IMG/VR virus record: IMGVR_UViG_3300037234_000351
Span: 1-23,618 of that record
From: a virus
Reading direction: 5' to 3' (one strand)
DNA length: 23,618 nucleotides
The position numbers and the translations under genes were made by a program. Position 1 is the first letter of the stretch. Each line of letters begins with the position of its first letter. Under the pieces are notes generated by a model. It did not search any database, was not told the origin of the DNA, and worked only from the letters and a program-made list of their open reading frames with translations. Positions 14,733 to 22,944 of this stretch are shown in pieces.

Positions 14733-17333
14733 CTAACCGTATATAGCAATTGAAATGTCATCTTCTGTAAAGAATATATACTCTGGCCCATACTCAAGTA
14801 ATTCTTGTTGTGTAAAATCCTTATAGGGATCGAACACAAAGAAGATATTTGACTCAGGTTTGAGGAGAGCAACGTGATTTACTCCAAAAATTTCCTGAAC
14901 TATATCTATAATTTCAGATCGGTAGATTGTCGCATTAACCCCAAACCTATCAGTGAATGCTGCAATTAATGCTGCCTTAATATCGTTTGATAACTTTGTT
15001 GCTGAATCTGGATAAAGAGGATCTCGGTGTACCTCCATTTCTAACTGTAGTGGAATTTCATATATTGGAACAACCCAACCACCAACACCTGTATAAATGT
15101 ATTTCACGCCCTTATTTGTTACATATACTATATCATCTGTAATGGGCTCTGTGAAAATCCAAGTAACAGAAGTAGCATCGGAACACTCAGCTATGTCATC
15201 CTTATGTCCTTCCCACGCCCCATCTTCAAATCCACTGACAATATATCTATCACCTAATGATGGCGCAACGGGCACAGTCGTTAGTCCAATATCAATTACT
15301 GGAAACCTAGAGACCTCATTTCGTTGCATACCGCTCATGGTTCCAGTTGTGTGAGCAAATTTAAGGTTGGTGAAGTCTGTCAGCATCCTATAGTCTACGA
15401 AGTCCATTGTGGCTAGCATATTTTGTAGGACTATTAATTCAAAGTTTGCCTGGTTAATTCCATCATAATATTCAGCTTGAATAACCGGGACATCATAGAT
15501 TGTAATTTGAGTAGGTGAAGTAGCATCATTTGCTGTTAGATTAGATATCATAAAGTCATCTAGAGATTGCCTAAAGACCAACTCATTTTCATATCTTGCA
15601 AAGGTTTCAGTTACTGTACTAAGAGTAAATTGTATTGTAAGAGTGTCCTCTGGTAGATCAGTATATGGATCAATAATAACTTCATAGTATTCATTGACTG
15701 AATCGTTAACCATTGCATATGTTGAAGAGTCTTGAAGGATCTTCATTTCGCAGGTAGTTGTAGCATAATCGACTTCAGTTGTAGAGTATAGGAGTCTGAA
15801 TATTGCCTGGCTACCAGACCTTTGAACAGATAAAGTTGTTGCAACTAGATTGTACTCAACTCCATAACCAGTTACAAGAAGTGGATTTTGAGAAATCTGA
15901 TCCATAATATAGTGATAGTAAGCAGCTTTATTATAAATGTTGTCAGTGGATATATCGAATAGAGTATAGTAGTCTACTCCATCAAGTGGTATGACAGTTC
16001 CTCTCTCTATATAGACGGTAGTTATTGGAGCAGTGGAGTCAACTGTAAACCAAGCATTTCTCATTGGAACTAGTTGATCAACTACTGTTAGTGTATCATC
16101 TTCAGTTGTACCATTTTCTGTGCCATATAAGAGGGTAGTAAATAGCATTATTTCATTGACTTTAATGTCTGATCTCTTTAGAATTGCTAATGAATTTGGT
16201 GCGATTGGAGAAACAAGGTCCTCGTCTGTACTTGTTAGTACAACATCAGTATGGGCGTAGTCATCATAAGTTACAAGTCGTCCAAGAGATTTTATATTAG
16301 CAATTGCATTACTTCTGATATCTTCAATATCTTCTTCATCTTCACCGCCCGTTGCTGGGCTTGGATTTATGACAGAGTAATTGACTATCTGTTGTACACC
16401 CGCATCGGTTACGTTATAAATTCTCTCTCCTGACTTAATCGAACCAGCTATAACATTTCCATCTGCACCTTCGGTCTCCTGTACAGTAACTCTTACTGTA
16501 GAACCAGGTATAGGTTGTACTCCCATCAAACCATTGCCAAAAAATAGTCGTCTCCCGAATCCAGTTCTCCTTGAAACGTACCCCTTATCTGTCGAACTCA
16601 TTAGGTACAAACTTTCAAACTCTTCCCACAAGTCCCAACCTGAACTTCCTGGATCTCTAACTTCTACAATTTGTCCAGCAACTTTTCCATCAATAGGTAC
16701 GTCAATTGTGGAAAACTGGTAGGTTTTCAGATCTTCATCAACCTGAAATTCTTGAACGGTAACTTTGAACTGCCTAAGTGGAAGGACGAAGCTGAAGTTA
16801 AAATTGGCGGTTGTATCGACATTGACCGGGAGGTTAAAAATGTTACTTCCCTCTGTTACTTTTACTCCAACGTTTTGATTATTTAATACTGTAATATCGG
16901 TTCTATAGTATGCAAGAAATTCTATCTCTTGTGCTTTAAATACAAAGTTTTCTGGAATTGTAAATGTAGTAGTGGCGTCTGGAAAACCAAAAGGCATTGT
17001 GATTAAAACATTAGCTACTGAATAAATAGCCTCTTTAGTATTGTAACCTAGAAATGCTGAGAGGTTGAAAATAGATTCATCTAGTTGGGCAGAGGTTAGA
17101 AAGAATTCTCTATATGCGGAAATCTGGTAAAACATCATATTACCAGTTAGGGTAGATATTATATTCACAATAAAAGAAAGGAAGGACGATTTGGTCAGAT
17201 CAACATTTTCTAATTCTAAGTATGTTTTCAAGTGATTTGCAATCTGTTCTCTTGTATTATCTCTCGAAAGGTATACTTGACTAGAAATTGTAGTTTCTGA
17301 AGCACCGGTAGAAGAAACTGTATCATTAGCCAT
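14733..17333 (-). CDS. Baseplate wedge protein, gp6 / baseplate-J-like, with inserted DUF2793-like segment
   Basis: This 866-residue protein has GGEDEEDIEDIRSNAIANIK followed by SLGRLVTYDDYAH (about 330-365), the hallmark of the baseplate J/gp6 family (a Glu/Asp-rich lead, a helix, then l.R.vT..DY). The N-terminus with repeated helices (SFLSFIVNIISTLTGNMMFY) also fits. The C-terminal YPDSATKLSNDIKAALIAAF and the following VNATIYRSEI match the usual end domain. These proteins form the wedge ring of the baseplate. Residues 687-759 read like a DUF2793 module: PSLGDRYIV, DGAWEGHKDDIA, TWIFTEP, then GGW. That module is more usual in tail-fibre proteins. Confidence 0.8.
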   Translation of the reverse strand: MANDTVSSTGASETTISSQVYLSRDNTREQIANHLKTYLELENVDLTKSSFLSFIVNIISTLTGNMMFYQISAYREFFLTSAQLDESIFNLSAFLGYNTKEAIYSVANVLITMPFGFPDATTTFTIPENFVFKAQEIEFLAYYRTDITVLNNQNVGVKVTEGSNIFNLPVNVDTTANFNFSFVLPLRQFKVTVQEFQVDEDLKTYQFSTIDVPIDGKVAGQIVEVRDPGSSGWDLWEEFESLYLMSSTDKGYVSRRTGFGRRLFFGNGLMGVQPIPGSTVRVTVQETEGADGNVIAGSIKSGERIYNVTDAGVQQIVNYSVINPSPATGGEDEEDIEDIRSNAIANIKSLGRLVTYDDYAHTDVVLTSTDEDLVSPIAPNSLAILKRSDIKVNEIMLFTTLLYGTENGTTEDDTLTVVDQLVPMRNAWFTVDSTAPITTVYIERGTVIPLDGVDYYTLFDISTDNIYNKAAYYHYIMDQISQNPLLVTGYGVEYNLVATTLSVQRSGSQAIFRLLYSTTEVDYATTTCEMKILQDSSTYAMVNDSVNEYYEVIIDPYTDLPEDTLTIQFTLSTVTETFARYENELVFRQSLDDFMISNLTANDATSPTQITIYDVPVIQAEYYDGINQANFELIVLQNMLATMDFVDYRMLTDFTNLKFAHTTGTMSGMQRNEVSRFPVIDIGLTTVPVAPSLGDRYIVSGFEDGAWEGHKDDIAECSDATSVTWIFTEPITDDIVYVTNKGVKYIYTGVGGWVVPIYEIPLQLEMEVHRDPLYPDSATKLSNDIKAALIAAFTDRFGVNATIYRSEIIDIVQEIFGVNHVALLKPESNIFFVFDPYKDFTQQELLEYGPEYIFFTEDDISIAIYG

Positions 17334-17348
17334 ATTTAATTTATCCCC

Positions 17349-18032
17349 TTAGCAGTCTCCTGGATTTGCTCCATCTCCGACGAAATAGAAACCACTATTT
17401 TCATCGAAGAGACTTCTTAGTCTTCCTCTAAGTGTTTCATTTTTGGTAAGCATTTTTGTTAGAAAGGCAGCATCAGAAATCTCATAGATCTTCTTCGTGT
17501 ATTCAAAAAATGCAAGTATTCGAGAAACTTGCTCGTCAGCATTTGTAGTTGTCTCACTTTCTCTAACTTCAATTTTTAGTTTCCAATATCTCCTATCTGT
17601 GTTTGCCGATACTTCGGCATTTGTGACTATAAAAAGAGGGTAGACATCATTGACTGGCCTTAAGTATTCCTGCTCAAGTTTAACCAAATCTCCAGGATAT
17701 GGTGTAATGTTGTAGGTGTTTGGAAGTGTAATATATGTTTCTCCTTCCTTTATGTAACCTATATCTTCACCTGAAAATGCTGTCGCTACTTCATCGGTCC
17801 AGTATATTGGAAGAAGAAGATATTTGTCCCACCTCGTTCCAGTTAATTCACCAATTCTTTCGTAAGACCCACCGAAGACATATTCGTCTTCCCAAATTGT
17901 AGTCTCTCTATTTATGTTATAGTAAGTTATAAGAAATCTGGGGGCATGCTTACTATAAATATCATATACGAGGCTCTGATACTCGTGGATGTACTCGTAC
18001 AATCTCTGATAGTTTTGTAAGTAGTCTGTCAT
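17349..18032 (-). CDS. Unknown structural protein of the baseplate operon
   Basis: This 227-residue protein is not recognised. Its first 40 residues are helical and Tyr-rich (YQRLYEYIHEYQSLVYDIYS). A strand-rich middle contains NITPYPGDLVKLEQEYLR and VYPLFIVTNAEV, like a small beta barrel. A helix and a Gly/Asn-rich tail follow. The start uses TAATG, sharing bases with the stop of the gene before it, so it is translationally coupled to baseplate genes. Lying between gp25-like and gp6-like genes, it is probably a wedge or tail-completion protein. Confidence 0.7.
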   Translation of the reverse strand: MTDYLQNYQRLYEYIHEYQSLVYDIYSKHAPRFLITYYNINRETTIWEDEYVFGGSYERIGELTGTRWDKYLLLPIYWTDEVATAFSGEDIGYIKEGETYITLPNTYNITPYPGDLVKLEQEYLRPVNDVYPLFIVTNAEVSANTDRRYWKLKIEVRESETTTNADEQVSRILAFFEYTKKIYEISDAAFLTKMLTKNETLRGRLRSLFDENSGFYFVGDGANPGDC

Positions 18033-18556
18033 TATGCCCTCGGCATTCCAACTTTTGGTCGTCTAAGAAAAGCCATCTTTTTCATTGCAACCATACCCAA
18101 CTGATTAGTTTTGACCTTATCAGTATAGAGATCAATGACCCCCTTAATCAGAAACATTTTTCGTCCTAGTTTCTTAGTTGCATGATCAGCATACATAATG
18201 TCAAGGTCTGACTTAATATGTGGCCCCTTCTTTAAAACCTTCACTAGGTAGTTCAAGTCACCTTGATCAGTTACATTAACCGGAGTAACTTCAACTAATT
18301 CATAACTCTTTCCTAACTCCATTTGTAGCCCATCAACAAACTGCTTCATCTTTGACATCTCGGCCATTGTTATAGTCATAAAAGTGAGAGCACCATCATA
18401 CTCCTCACCTGGTGCGTTCATTCTTCCGACTATAACTCCATGAGTAAAGTATTGATTAGAAGGGATATGGGGAATAGTAAACATCTGGGTATTACCTTTA
18501 TGTTTCTTTTTGAATAATCCCTTGTAATTTTTATAAACGTGATAGTATAGTCTCAT
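18032..18556 (-). CDS. Unknown protein between the gp25-like and gp6-like genes
   Basis: This 174-residue protein has a basic N-terminus (YKNYKGLFKKKHKG) and a basic C-terminus (AMKKMAFLRRPKVGMPRA) around a mixed core (GVIVGRMNAPGEEYDGALTF). No family is recognised. TAATG junctions join it to both neighbours (18556 and 18032), so all three are made in a coupled way and probably meet in one complex. A baseplate role is inferred from position only. Confidence 0.65.
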   Translation of the reverse strand: MRLYYHVYKNYKGLFKKKHKGNTQMFTIPHIPSNQYFTHGVIVGRMNAPGEEYDGALTFMTITMAEMSKMKQFVDGLQMELGKSYELVEVTPVNVTDQGDLNYLVKVLKKGPHIKSDLDIMYADHATKKLGRKMFLIKGVIDLYTDKVKTNQLGMVAMKKMAFLRRPKVGMPRA

Positions 18557-18990
18557 TATTCAATCCCAGTAATGTTGAAGTATAAGGACTCGTCAATTTC
18601 AAATGATACTCCACCTCTTTCTCCTTCGTACTCAACGACAATACTAACTGTAAAACCTTTTTGACCTGTTAAATATTCAATCTTTAAATCAACGATTTGT
18701 GCTCTGTCGTCATAACGTCTCAGTTTGTACAGAATTTCATCTCGGATCTCTTGCCTTGTATCATCATCTTGTGGGTCAAATACATATCTATATAAATCAC
18801 TACCGAACTCAGGGTCATATGTATATGTCCGAGTTGGAGTGAGTAGTATGTTATTCCAAGATGTTAGAATAGTTTGTAAGTCTTCGACACGGTAGAAGTC
18901 TCCAAATGGAGCTATCTTAGCCGTATAGTCTGCTATCTTTCCTCCTGAACCAATTACAGACTTTTGAAACTTTTCCATTAATGTGGACAT
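18556..18990 (-). CDS. Baseplate wedge protein, gp25-like
   Basis: This 144-residue protein has the normal length for gp25. The conserved core reads WNNILLTPTRTYTYDPEFGS followed by DLYRYVFDPQDDDTRQEI and LRRYDDRAQIVDLKIEY. It matches the gp25 family pattern (i..iL.T..Ger...PeFGs.L....F.....t...i...i...l..~~pRi.v). Gp25 staples gp6-type dimers and the sheath to the wedge core. AGAGGG lies upstream of the ATG. It follows the gp26-like gene directly; in T4 genes 25 and 26 are also neighbours, in the other order. Confidence 0.85.
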   Translation of the reverse strand: MSTLMEKFQKSVIGSGGKIADYTAKIAPFGDFYRVEDLQTILTSWNNILLTPTRTYTYDPEFGSDLYRYVFDPQDDDTRQEIRDEILYKLRRYDDRAQIVDLKIEYLTGQKGFTVSIVVEYEGERGGVSFEIDESLYFNITGIE

Positions 18991-19000
18991 CTAATTCCCT

Positions 19001-19237
19001 CTACTTTAGTTTCTTGACCTCCTCTTTCATTAACTTTCTTTTTTCTTCCTCAAGGTCTGACTTCCATTTGAGGTAGTCAAAAAGTTTCTTTACGGGCATG
19101 GCAGCGACTTCGGAGTATGACATCCCGCTCATTTCCATACAAGCGTAGATGTTATTGGCTAGAGTTTTACGATACTCTGCGATTTGGTCATGCTCCGAAT
19201 ACCATACGAAAAAAGCTGTCAACGAGATCAACATCAA
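19001..19237 (-). CDS. Frameshift extension (+1) of the gp26-like protein
   Basis: This ORF overlaps the 3' end of the gp26-like gene by 50 bases in the +1 frame and has no clear SD of its own. At the overlap the minus strand reads AGC TTT TTT CGT. A one-base forward slip moves Phe-tRNA from TTT to TTC and continues as VWYSEHDQIAEYRKTL. The extension adds 68 residues with a helical, Lys/Glu-rich end, giving a fusion of about 322 residues. Tail chaperones commonly use frameshifting to make a short and a long form. An assembly error in the six-base T-run (T5 would put both in one frame) is the main alternative. Confidence 0.6.
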   Translation of the reverse strand: MMLISLTAFFVWYSEHDQIAEYRKTLANNIYACMEMSGMSYSEVAAMPVKKLFDYLKWKSDLEEEKRKLMKEEVKKLK

Positions 19238-19970
19238 CTATTTCATCTTGGCCACAGAATGTACACATAGCTCTCATTTTTAGTTCAACACCATATTGAC
19301 CGAATTCTTCCAAGTAGCTGTCATGGATAGCCCTTTTATCTTTTGCTGGAAGAGACATATATGCATCTCTTATATCTTGAGGTTCACTATAGACTTTAGG
19401 CTCTTTGGCCTCTACGAAGTCTTGCTCAAATTTGTCGAGAATTAGCATTTCAGTAATTATATCGAGACTAATTCCAGCAAGTTCTCTCATTAAGTTTTGT
19501 TCATCTTGTAGTGTTGGTTGTTTGATAACTGCTGAGACGCCTGTAGTCACTGGAAGTGGAACTTTAACTCTTTTCGTTAATACGTCATTGTCCGGATACA
19601 TATTAATACTAAATGTACTAGAAGCCTGAACTGTAACCGGAAACATCTTTCTACAAGCAAGACATCTAACATCATAATTTCTTATTTCTTCATAAGTAAT
19701 GTGATAGAGACCATATAAAATTGCATCTCTATCTTTCAGTGTCACACTTGTCAGAAAGGACTTGAAATTTTTGACTTTTTCAGGCTTCTTGACAATCGAG
19801 TCAAAAAGACATCTGTTTAAATGTTCTGTAACTTTCTGTGGTGTGACTAGACTTCCTTTAAGTCTTTCTTCTTCCGAGACATTCAGTGACTTCACATGAA
19901 ATGACAGTTTCGTTTGAGGTGTGACAACCTCGTATTCAGGATACGCCACACCAAATCCCTTAAACGGCAT
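19188..19970 (-). CDS. Baseplate assembly protein, gp26-like with two Cys pairs
   Basis: This 260-residue protein resembles the T4 gp26 / T4_baseplate family. It has an N-terminal helical region (EERLKGSLVTPQKVTEHLN), then CLACRKMFPV (about 102-105) and CTFCGQDEIV (about 237-240). In this family these Cys pairs flank a strand-rich insertion and probably bind one metal. The frame ends VDSFFRMVFGA shortly after the second Cys pair, which is abrupt. The adjacent +1 frame supplies a natural continuation. It sits between the tail tube group and the gp25-like gene, fitting a baseplate hub or tail-chaperone role. An SD-like AAGGAG lies before the ATG. Confidence 0.7.
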   Translation of the reverse strand: MPFKGFGVAYPEYEVVTPQTKLSFHVKSLNVSEEERLKGSLVTPQKVTEHLNRCLFDSIVKKPEKVKNFKSFLTSVTLKDRDAILYGLYHITYEEIRNYDVRCLACRKMFPVTVQASSTFSINMYPDNDVLTKRVKVPLPVTTGVSAVIKQPTLQDEQNLMRELAGISLDIITEMLILDKFEQDFVEAKEPKVYSEPQDIRDAYMSLPAKDKRAIHDSYLEEFGQYGVELKMRAMCTFCGQDEIVDVDLVDSFFRMVFGA

Positions 19971-20001
19971 CTTTGATCTCCTTTCTTAATCTCTATAGAT
20001 T

Positions 20002-21204
20002 CTACTTGATTTTTACTAATTTTGCCTTTAACTTTCCAAGTTTTCCAGCAACTCCCTTGGAACACTTTTTCGGATCTTTCGAATCAGCACATACTTTCAA
20101 CGCTGCTTGGAGATCAGCAACTTGTGCCTGCAGTGCTTTGGATCTAGCTTCCTTCATACAGGCAGTTTTCTCTGCACCCTTCTTGCCAGCACACATCTTT
20201 GCCCATTTGCCAAACAGTCTCTTGTAAGTCTTAACTGAAGCATAACCTAGTAAAGCAGCAAGAGCAGCACCACCAATTATAACAGCAGCCCCACCGCCAG
20301 CAGCGGCAGCAGCAGGTGTTAGTGTATAACCACCAGCAGCAGCAACCTTTGTGGCCACAGCAGTAGCACCAGTCTTTGCCCCAACTGCCTGCAAGGCAGC
20401 CACAGTCTTTGCACCAGCAGCAGCAGCAGTAGCACCAGCTCCTGCTCTAGCTTTCTGGTATGCTAGTCTTAGACTATGTTTGAGGCTACTTTGTCTGGCT
20501 ATCAGATCCTTATTTGTTTGTACAGCACCCCGAAAATTCTGATTAGACTTCTGTAAAGCACCTTGAAGTTTGGTTATCTGTACTTTATCCTTGTCTGCCA
20601 AGGCCACTTTTAGAGCCTCTTTCCTCTTTGTTGCGGCAACTGCAAGCTTCTTAATGTCTTCTTTTCCTGTAGCAATTTTTGCACCGACAGCAGCAATGGC
20701 CGCCTTTATCTTAGCAGGGTCTATCCCTTTAGCCGCAGCAAATGGATCTTCTGCTTGTTCAGCCAAAACTGTAGTATAGTGCTCTTCAAGTCTCGTCCAA
20801 AATTTCACTTCATCAAATGAAAAATGTGTCTTGGTTGTGTGTTCAATTATTGGAAGAGCAGTCGAGAGACCATAAGGGGTAACTGTATCCACAGTGTGTA
20901 TAAACTCATTTATAATATCCTCATTTACTACACTACAGATGCCAAAATAGTCTTCGAGAATTAGATTCTTAAACTCACTCATAAGAACCATTTCATCGAA
21001 AACATCATACTTAACATCTAGGGCCGGAAATTCTTCATACACAATGGCATGAAGAATTTCAAAGTCTGAGGCCTCGTTCATAATATGATTCTTCAGACTT
21101 TCCTTTTCCTCTAGCTCAGTTTGCTCAATCAAATTTGAAAGAGTTTCCCTTGCAGTACCGAGGAAAAGTATAGAGTTCTGAACATTTGTTGTCTCAACAA
21201 ACAT
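20002..21204 (-). CDS. Ala-rich virion-like protein with a Cys-patterned C-terminus
   Basis: This 400-residue protein has three parts. Residues 1-150 are acidic and helical. Residues 150-310 are Ala/Lys-rich coiled coil and low complexity, encoded by many GCA/GCT codons that form trinucleotide runs at 20280-20440. The low-complexity part ends in a hydrophobic, membrane-like stretch (AAVIIGGAALAALLGYASVK). The last 70 residues are basic with four Cys (KMCAGKK, KTACMKEAR, KVCADSK, KKCSKG), which may form disulphides or bind metal. I do not know the family. It sits between the tail tube and gp26-like genes. An internal virion protein ejected with DNA is plausible. Confidence 0.65.
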   Translation of the reverse strand: MFVETTNVQNSILFLGTARETLSNLIEQTELEEKESLKNHIMNEASDFEILHAIVYEEFPALDVKYDVFDEMVLMSEFKNLILEDYFGICSVVNEDIINEFIHTVDTVTPYGLSTALPIIEHTTKTHFSFDEVKFWTRLEEHYTTVLAEQAEDPFAAAKGIDPAKIKAAIAAVGAKIATGKEDIKKLAVAATKRKEALKVALADKDKVQITKLQGALQKSNQNFRGAVQTNKDLIARQSSLKHSLRLAYQKARAGAGATAAAAGAKTVAALQAVGAKTGATAVATKVAAAGGYTLTPAAAAAGGGAAVIIGGAALAALLGYASVKTYKRLFGKWAKMCAGKKGAEKTACMKEARSKALQAQVADLQAALKVCADSKDPKKCSKGVAGKLGKLKAKLVKIK

Positions 21205-21219
21205 AATTATCCTCCTAAC

Positions 21220-21945
21220 TTATCCGGATTGCTTTTCACCATATGCATCAACTGTGATTTTACTCTGAGCGATAGTTGGGATAAAGGTACTAACGATCTT
21301 ATCTTTGACCCATGGTTCATGCCATTGATAGTCAACGTTAAACTCAATCTCAACTTCGAGTTTTCCAACAGTCTCAACGTCACTGGTGTACAGATCTTGT
21401 GGATCTTTTGCTGGGAAGCATCCATCGAAGCATGCAAAATATTCAACTGTCTTTGCGTCTGGAGCTGTAGTCCAGTAATAGATCAAACCAGCATAAGTAG
21501 CTTTGGTGTAACCAGCACCATCTTGACCATCTTCTAGTTCAGTAACACCAGTTCTGTAGTCACGAATTAACTTCGTCCAACCGTGAAAAATATCTAGGAT
21601 TGGAGTTTTATTGAACTCAAGAAACTTAATTGAAACTGTGTTTCCATAGTCAATGTTACCAGGAACTGCCCATTTGACTCCACCTAGACCGGTGAACTCC
21701 ACCTTTGCCAAAGTCCCACCTGGAGGAGTAACTGACAGACATGAGGCTGCTAATACATACCTAATATCATTCAGATTCTCCAGTCCGCTATTCATCTCAG
21801 TAGTATAATTTGGTAGATTGGGTGGGAGCTTATCAAACCAAACAAAATGGTACCCAGTGACGTAAGGATCAGCGACACCAACTGTCGTCCCGCCAAAACG
21901 CCTGGTGAGCACATTTTGTCCCAGTTCTGCAAACGAATATTTCAT
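21220..21945 (-). CDS. Tail tube protein (gp19-like)
   Basis: This 241-residue protein matches myovirus tail tubes. VSIKFLEFNKTPILDIFHGW followed by TKLIRDYRTG is the helix and loop after the first beta sheet. YKATYAGLIYYWTTAPDA-type and VEYFACFDGCFPAKDPQDLY segments resemble the YkG.~~Y~~~~d~~~~~~~~~~Gv~P~~~p~~~~~~d~~~~~~~~~~v~f~~d~~ pattern. VGKLEVEIEFNVDYQWHEPW is the last strand pair. It forms the stacked hexameric rings through which DNA passes. GGAGGA lies before the ATG. The sheath gene, usually next to the tube, is not in the window. Confidence 0.8.
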   Translation of the reverse strand: MKYSFAELGQNVLTRRFGGTTVGVADPYVTGYHFVWFDKLPPNLPNYTTEMNSGLENLNDIRYVLAASCLSVTPPGGTLAKVEFTGLGGVKWAVPGNIDYGNTVSIKFLEFNKTPILDIFHGWTKLIRDYRTGVTELEDGQDGAGYTKATYAGLIYYWTTAPDAKTVEYFACFDGCFPAKDPQDLYTSDVETVGKLEVEIEFNVDYQWHEPWVKDKIVSTFIPTIAQSKITVDAYGEKQSG

Positions 21946-21956
21946 GAAAATCCTCC

Positions 21957-22661
21957 TTAGTCAACCTGTATCATTGATTCTAATTGTTTTATTACCTGTA
22001 AAGTCGCAGCCCAGTTCCCTTCAAATCTGACTGCTCTATCATCAATATAAAATTCAGCTGGTAACTTTTCACTGGTTATCATATCGAATGGAATATCATA
22101 TTTGATAAGCCATTCTCTCACCATTCGCTCTTGTTCTTTCCAGTCGGGCTTAGACTTTCCTGTCCTTGCCGAAAAAATTACAATTTCGTATCCCCTTTCT
22201 TTTAACTCATTCATTGCTTCTCGTGCCCCTGCTATGGGTGGATCATAAACTGTTCCATCAGACCAACCCTTAGAATACTGGTGAAGAGTTTTATCCAAAT
22301 CAACAAGAACTCTCTTCTTTCTCATAACAGTCTGCTCATTCGGATAAGGAACACGAAGGACCTTTTTCTTTTTCTTTTCATAAGGCCAGTCCATAGGGAA
22401 AATAGATTCATACTCTTTAATTTTGGATATTATTTTATTTAAAATCTTTTGCTCATATCTACTTCCAACATCCTCAATATTTACCAACGAGAGACCACAT
22501 GATGTACACTTCATCACCGAACATGGTATGCTTTCTTGTCGAGAAACTGGTTTCCCAAATAACTCGCATGTCTTATTTTCACAGGTACAAGCATCTGTTT
22601 TGCCGACCCCTGCTCTTGGGCCGCCAGCAGTCAGTTGCTCGATAACTCTTCTTAACATCAT
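21957..22661 (-). CDS. Zinc-finger/HAD-family phosphatase fusion
   Basis: Two parts are visible (234 residues from ATG 22661). The first 60 residues carry TAGGPRAGVG and then C-x-C, C, PC and C-x2-C (CTCENKTC ... PCSVMKCTSCG), resembling a small phage/archaeal zinc-finger protein. From residue 115 it is a HAD hydrolase: VLVDLDKTLH (nucleophile D121 and acid D123), FSARTG (motif II Ser), EKLPAEFYIDDRA (motif III Lys and motif IV Asp pair). A phosphatase acting on nucleotide or polynucleotide ends is plausible. ATG 22676 is an alternative start but has no SD; ATG 22661 has GGAG nine bases upstream. It opens the minus operon. Confidence 0.75.
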   Translation of the reverse strand: MMLRRVIEQLTAGGPRAGVGKTDACTCENKTCELFGKPVSRQESIPCSVMKCTSCGLSLVNIEDVGSRYEQKILNKIISKIKEYESIFPMDWPYEKKKKKVLRVPYPNEQTVMRKKRVLVDLDKTLHQYSKGWSDGTVYDPPIAGAREAMNELKERGYEIVIFSARTGKSKPDWKEQERMVREWLIKYDIPFDMITSEKLPAEFYIDDRAVRFEGNWAATLQVIKQLESMIQVD

Positions 22662-22804
22662 TCGCGCTATCTCCATGGATAGTTGGCATTTATTATTTGT
22701 TCTTTGCTATGTAATAAATGGGAGGGTCAGATTCATTAATAAGTTGAATAACTATATATATTAATTTTAAAGTGATGTGGTTGTAGTTTTAATTGTTTAT
22801 AAGT

Positions 22805-22909
22805 TTCCCGGCTCTTTGAGATTGGCCCTATCTCAAAAACGTGAGGACTGTGCTGTTTGAACGGTACGAACCTCAGTTAACCTCCTTGTCAAGAGCCGGG
22901 AATTTTTTT
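22805..22909 (+). ncRNA. Candidate structured RNA with its own intrinsic terminator
   Basis: A 12-bp closing stem (22805-22816 with 22891-22902) is followed by TTTTTTT (22903-22909), giving a terminator-like end. Two inner hairpins lie inside. P2 is TGAGAT/ATCTCA (22817-22822 / 22830-22835) with loop TGGCCCT. P3 is TGAGG/CCTCA (22842-22846 / 22871-22875), then a 3x3 internal loop, then GTGCTGT-TTGA-ACGGTAC (22850-22867). This makes a three-way junction. Bases 22876-22890 stay unpaired and contain CCTCCTT, the 16S rRNA anti-SD core. A TATAAG at 22798-22803 could be a -10 box, but no clear -35 is seen. It may act as a free RNA, or as a leader of the gene at 22945. Confidence 0.6.
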
Positions 22910-22944
22910 AGGACTATGGAACAAAAAACTGATAGGAGATCTAA

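Noticed and set aside
20280-20440. GCA/GCT-rich trinucleotide runs considered as a tandem repeat or CRISPR-like array
   Set aside because: They are codons of an Ala-rich protein, irregular in period, with no spacers.
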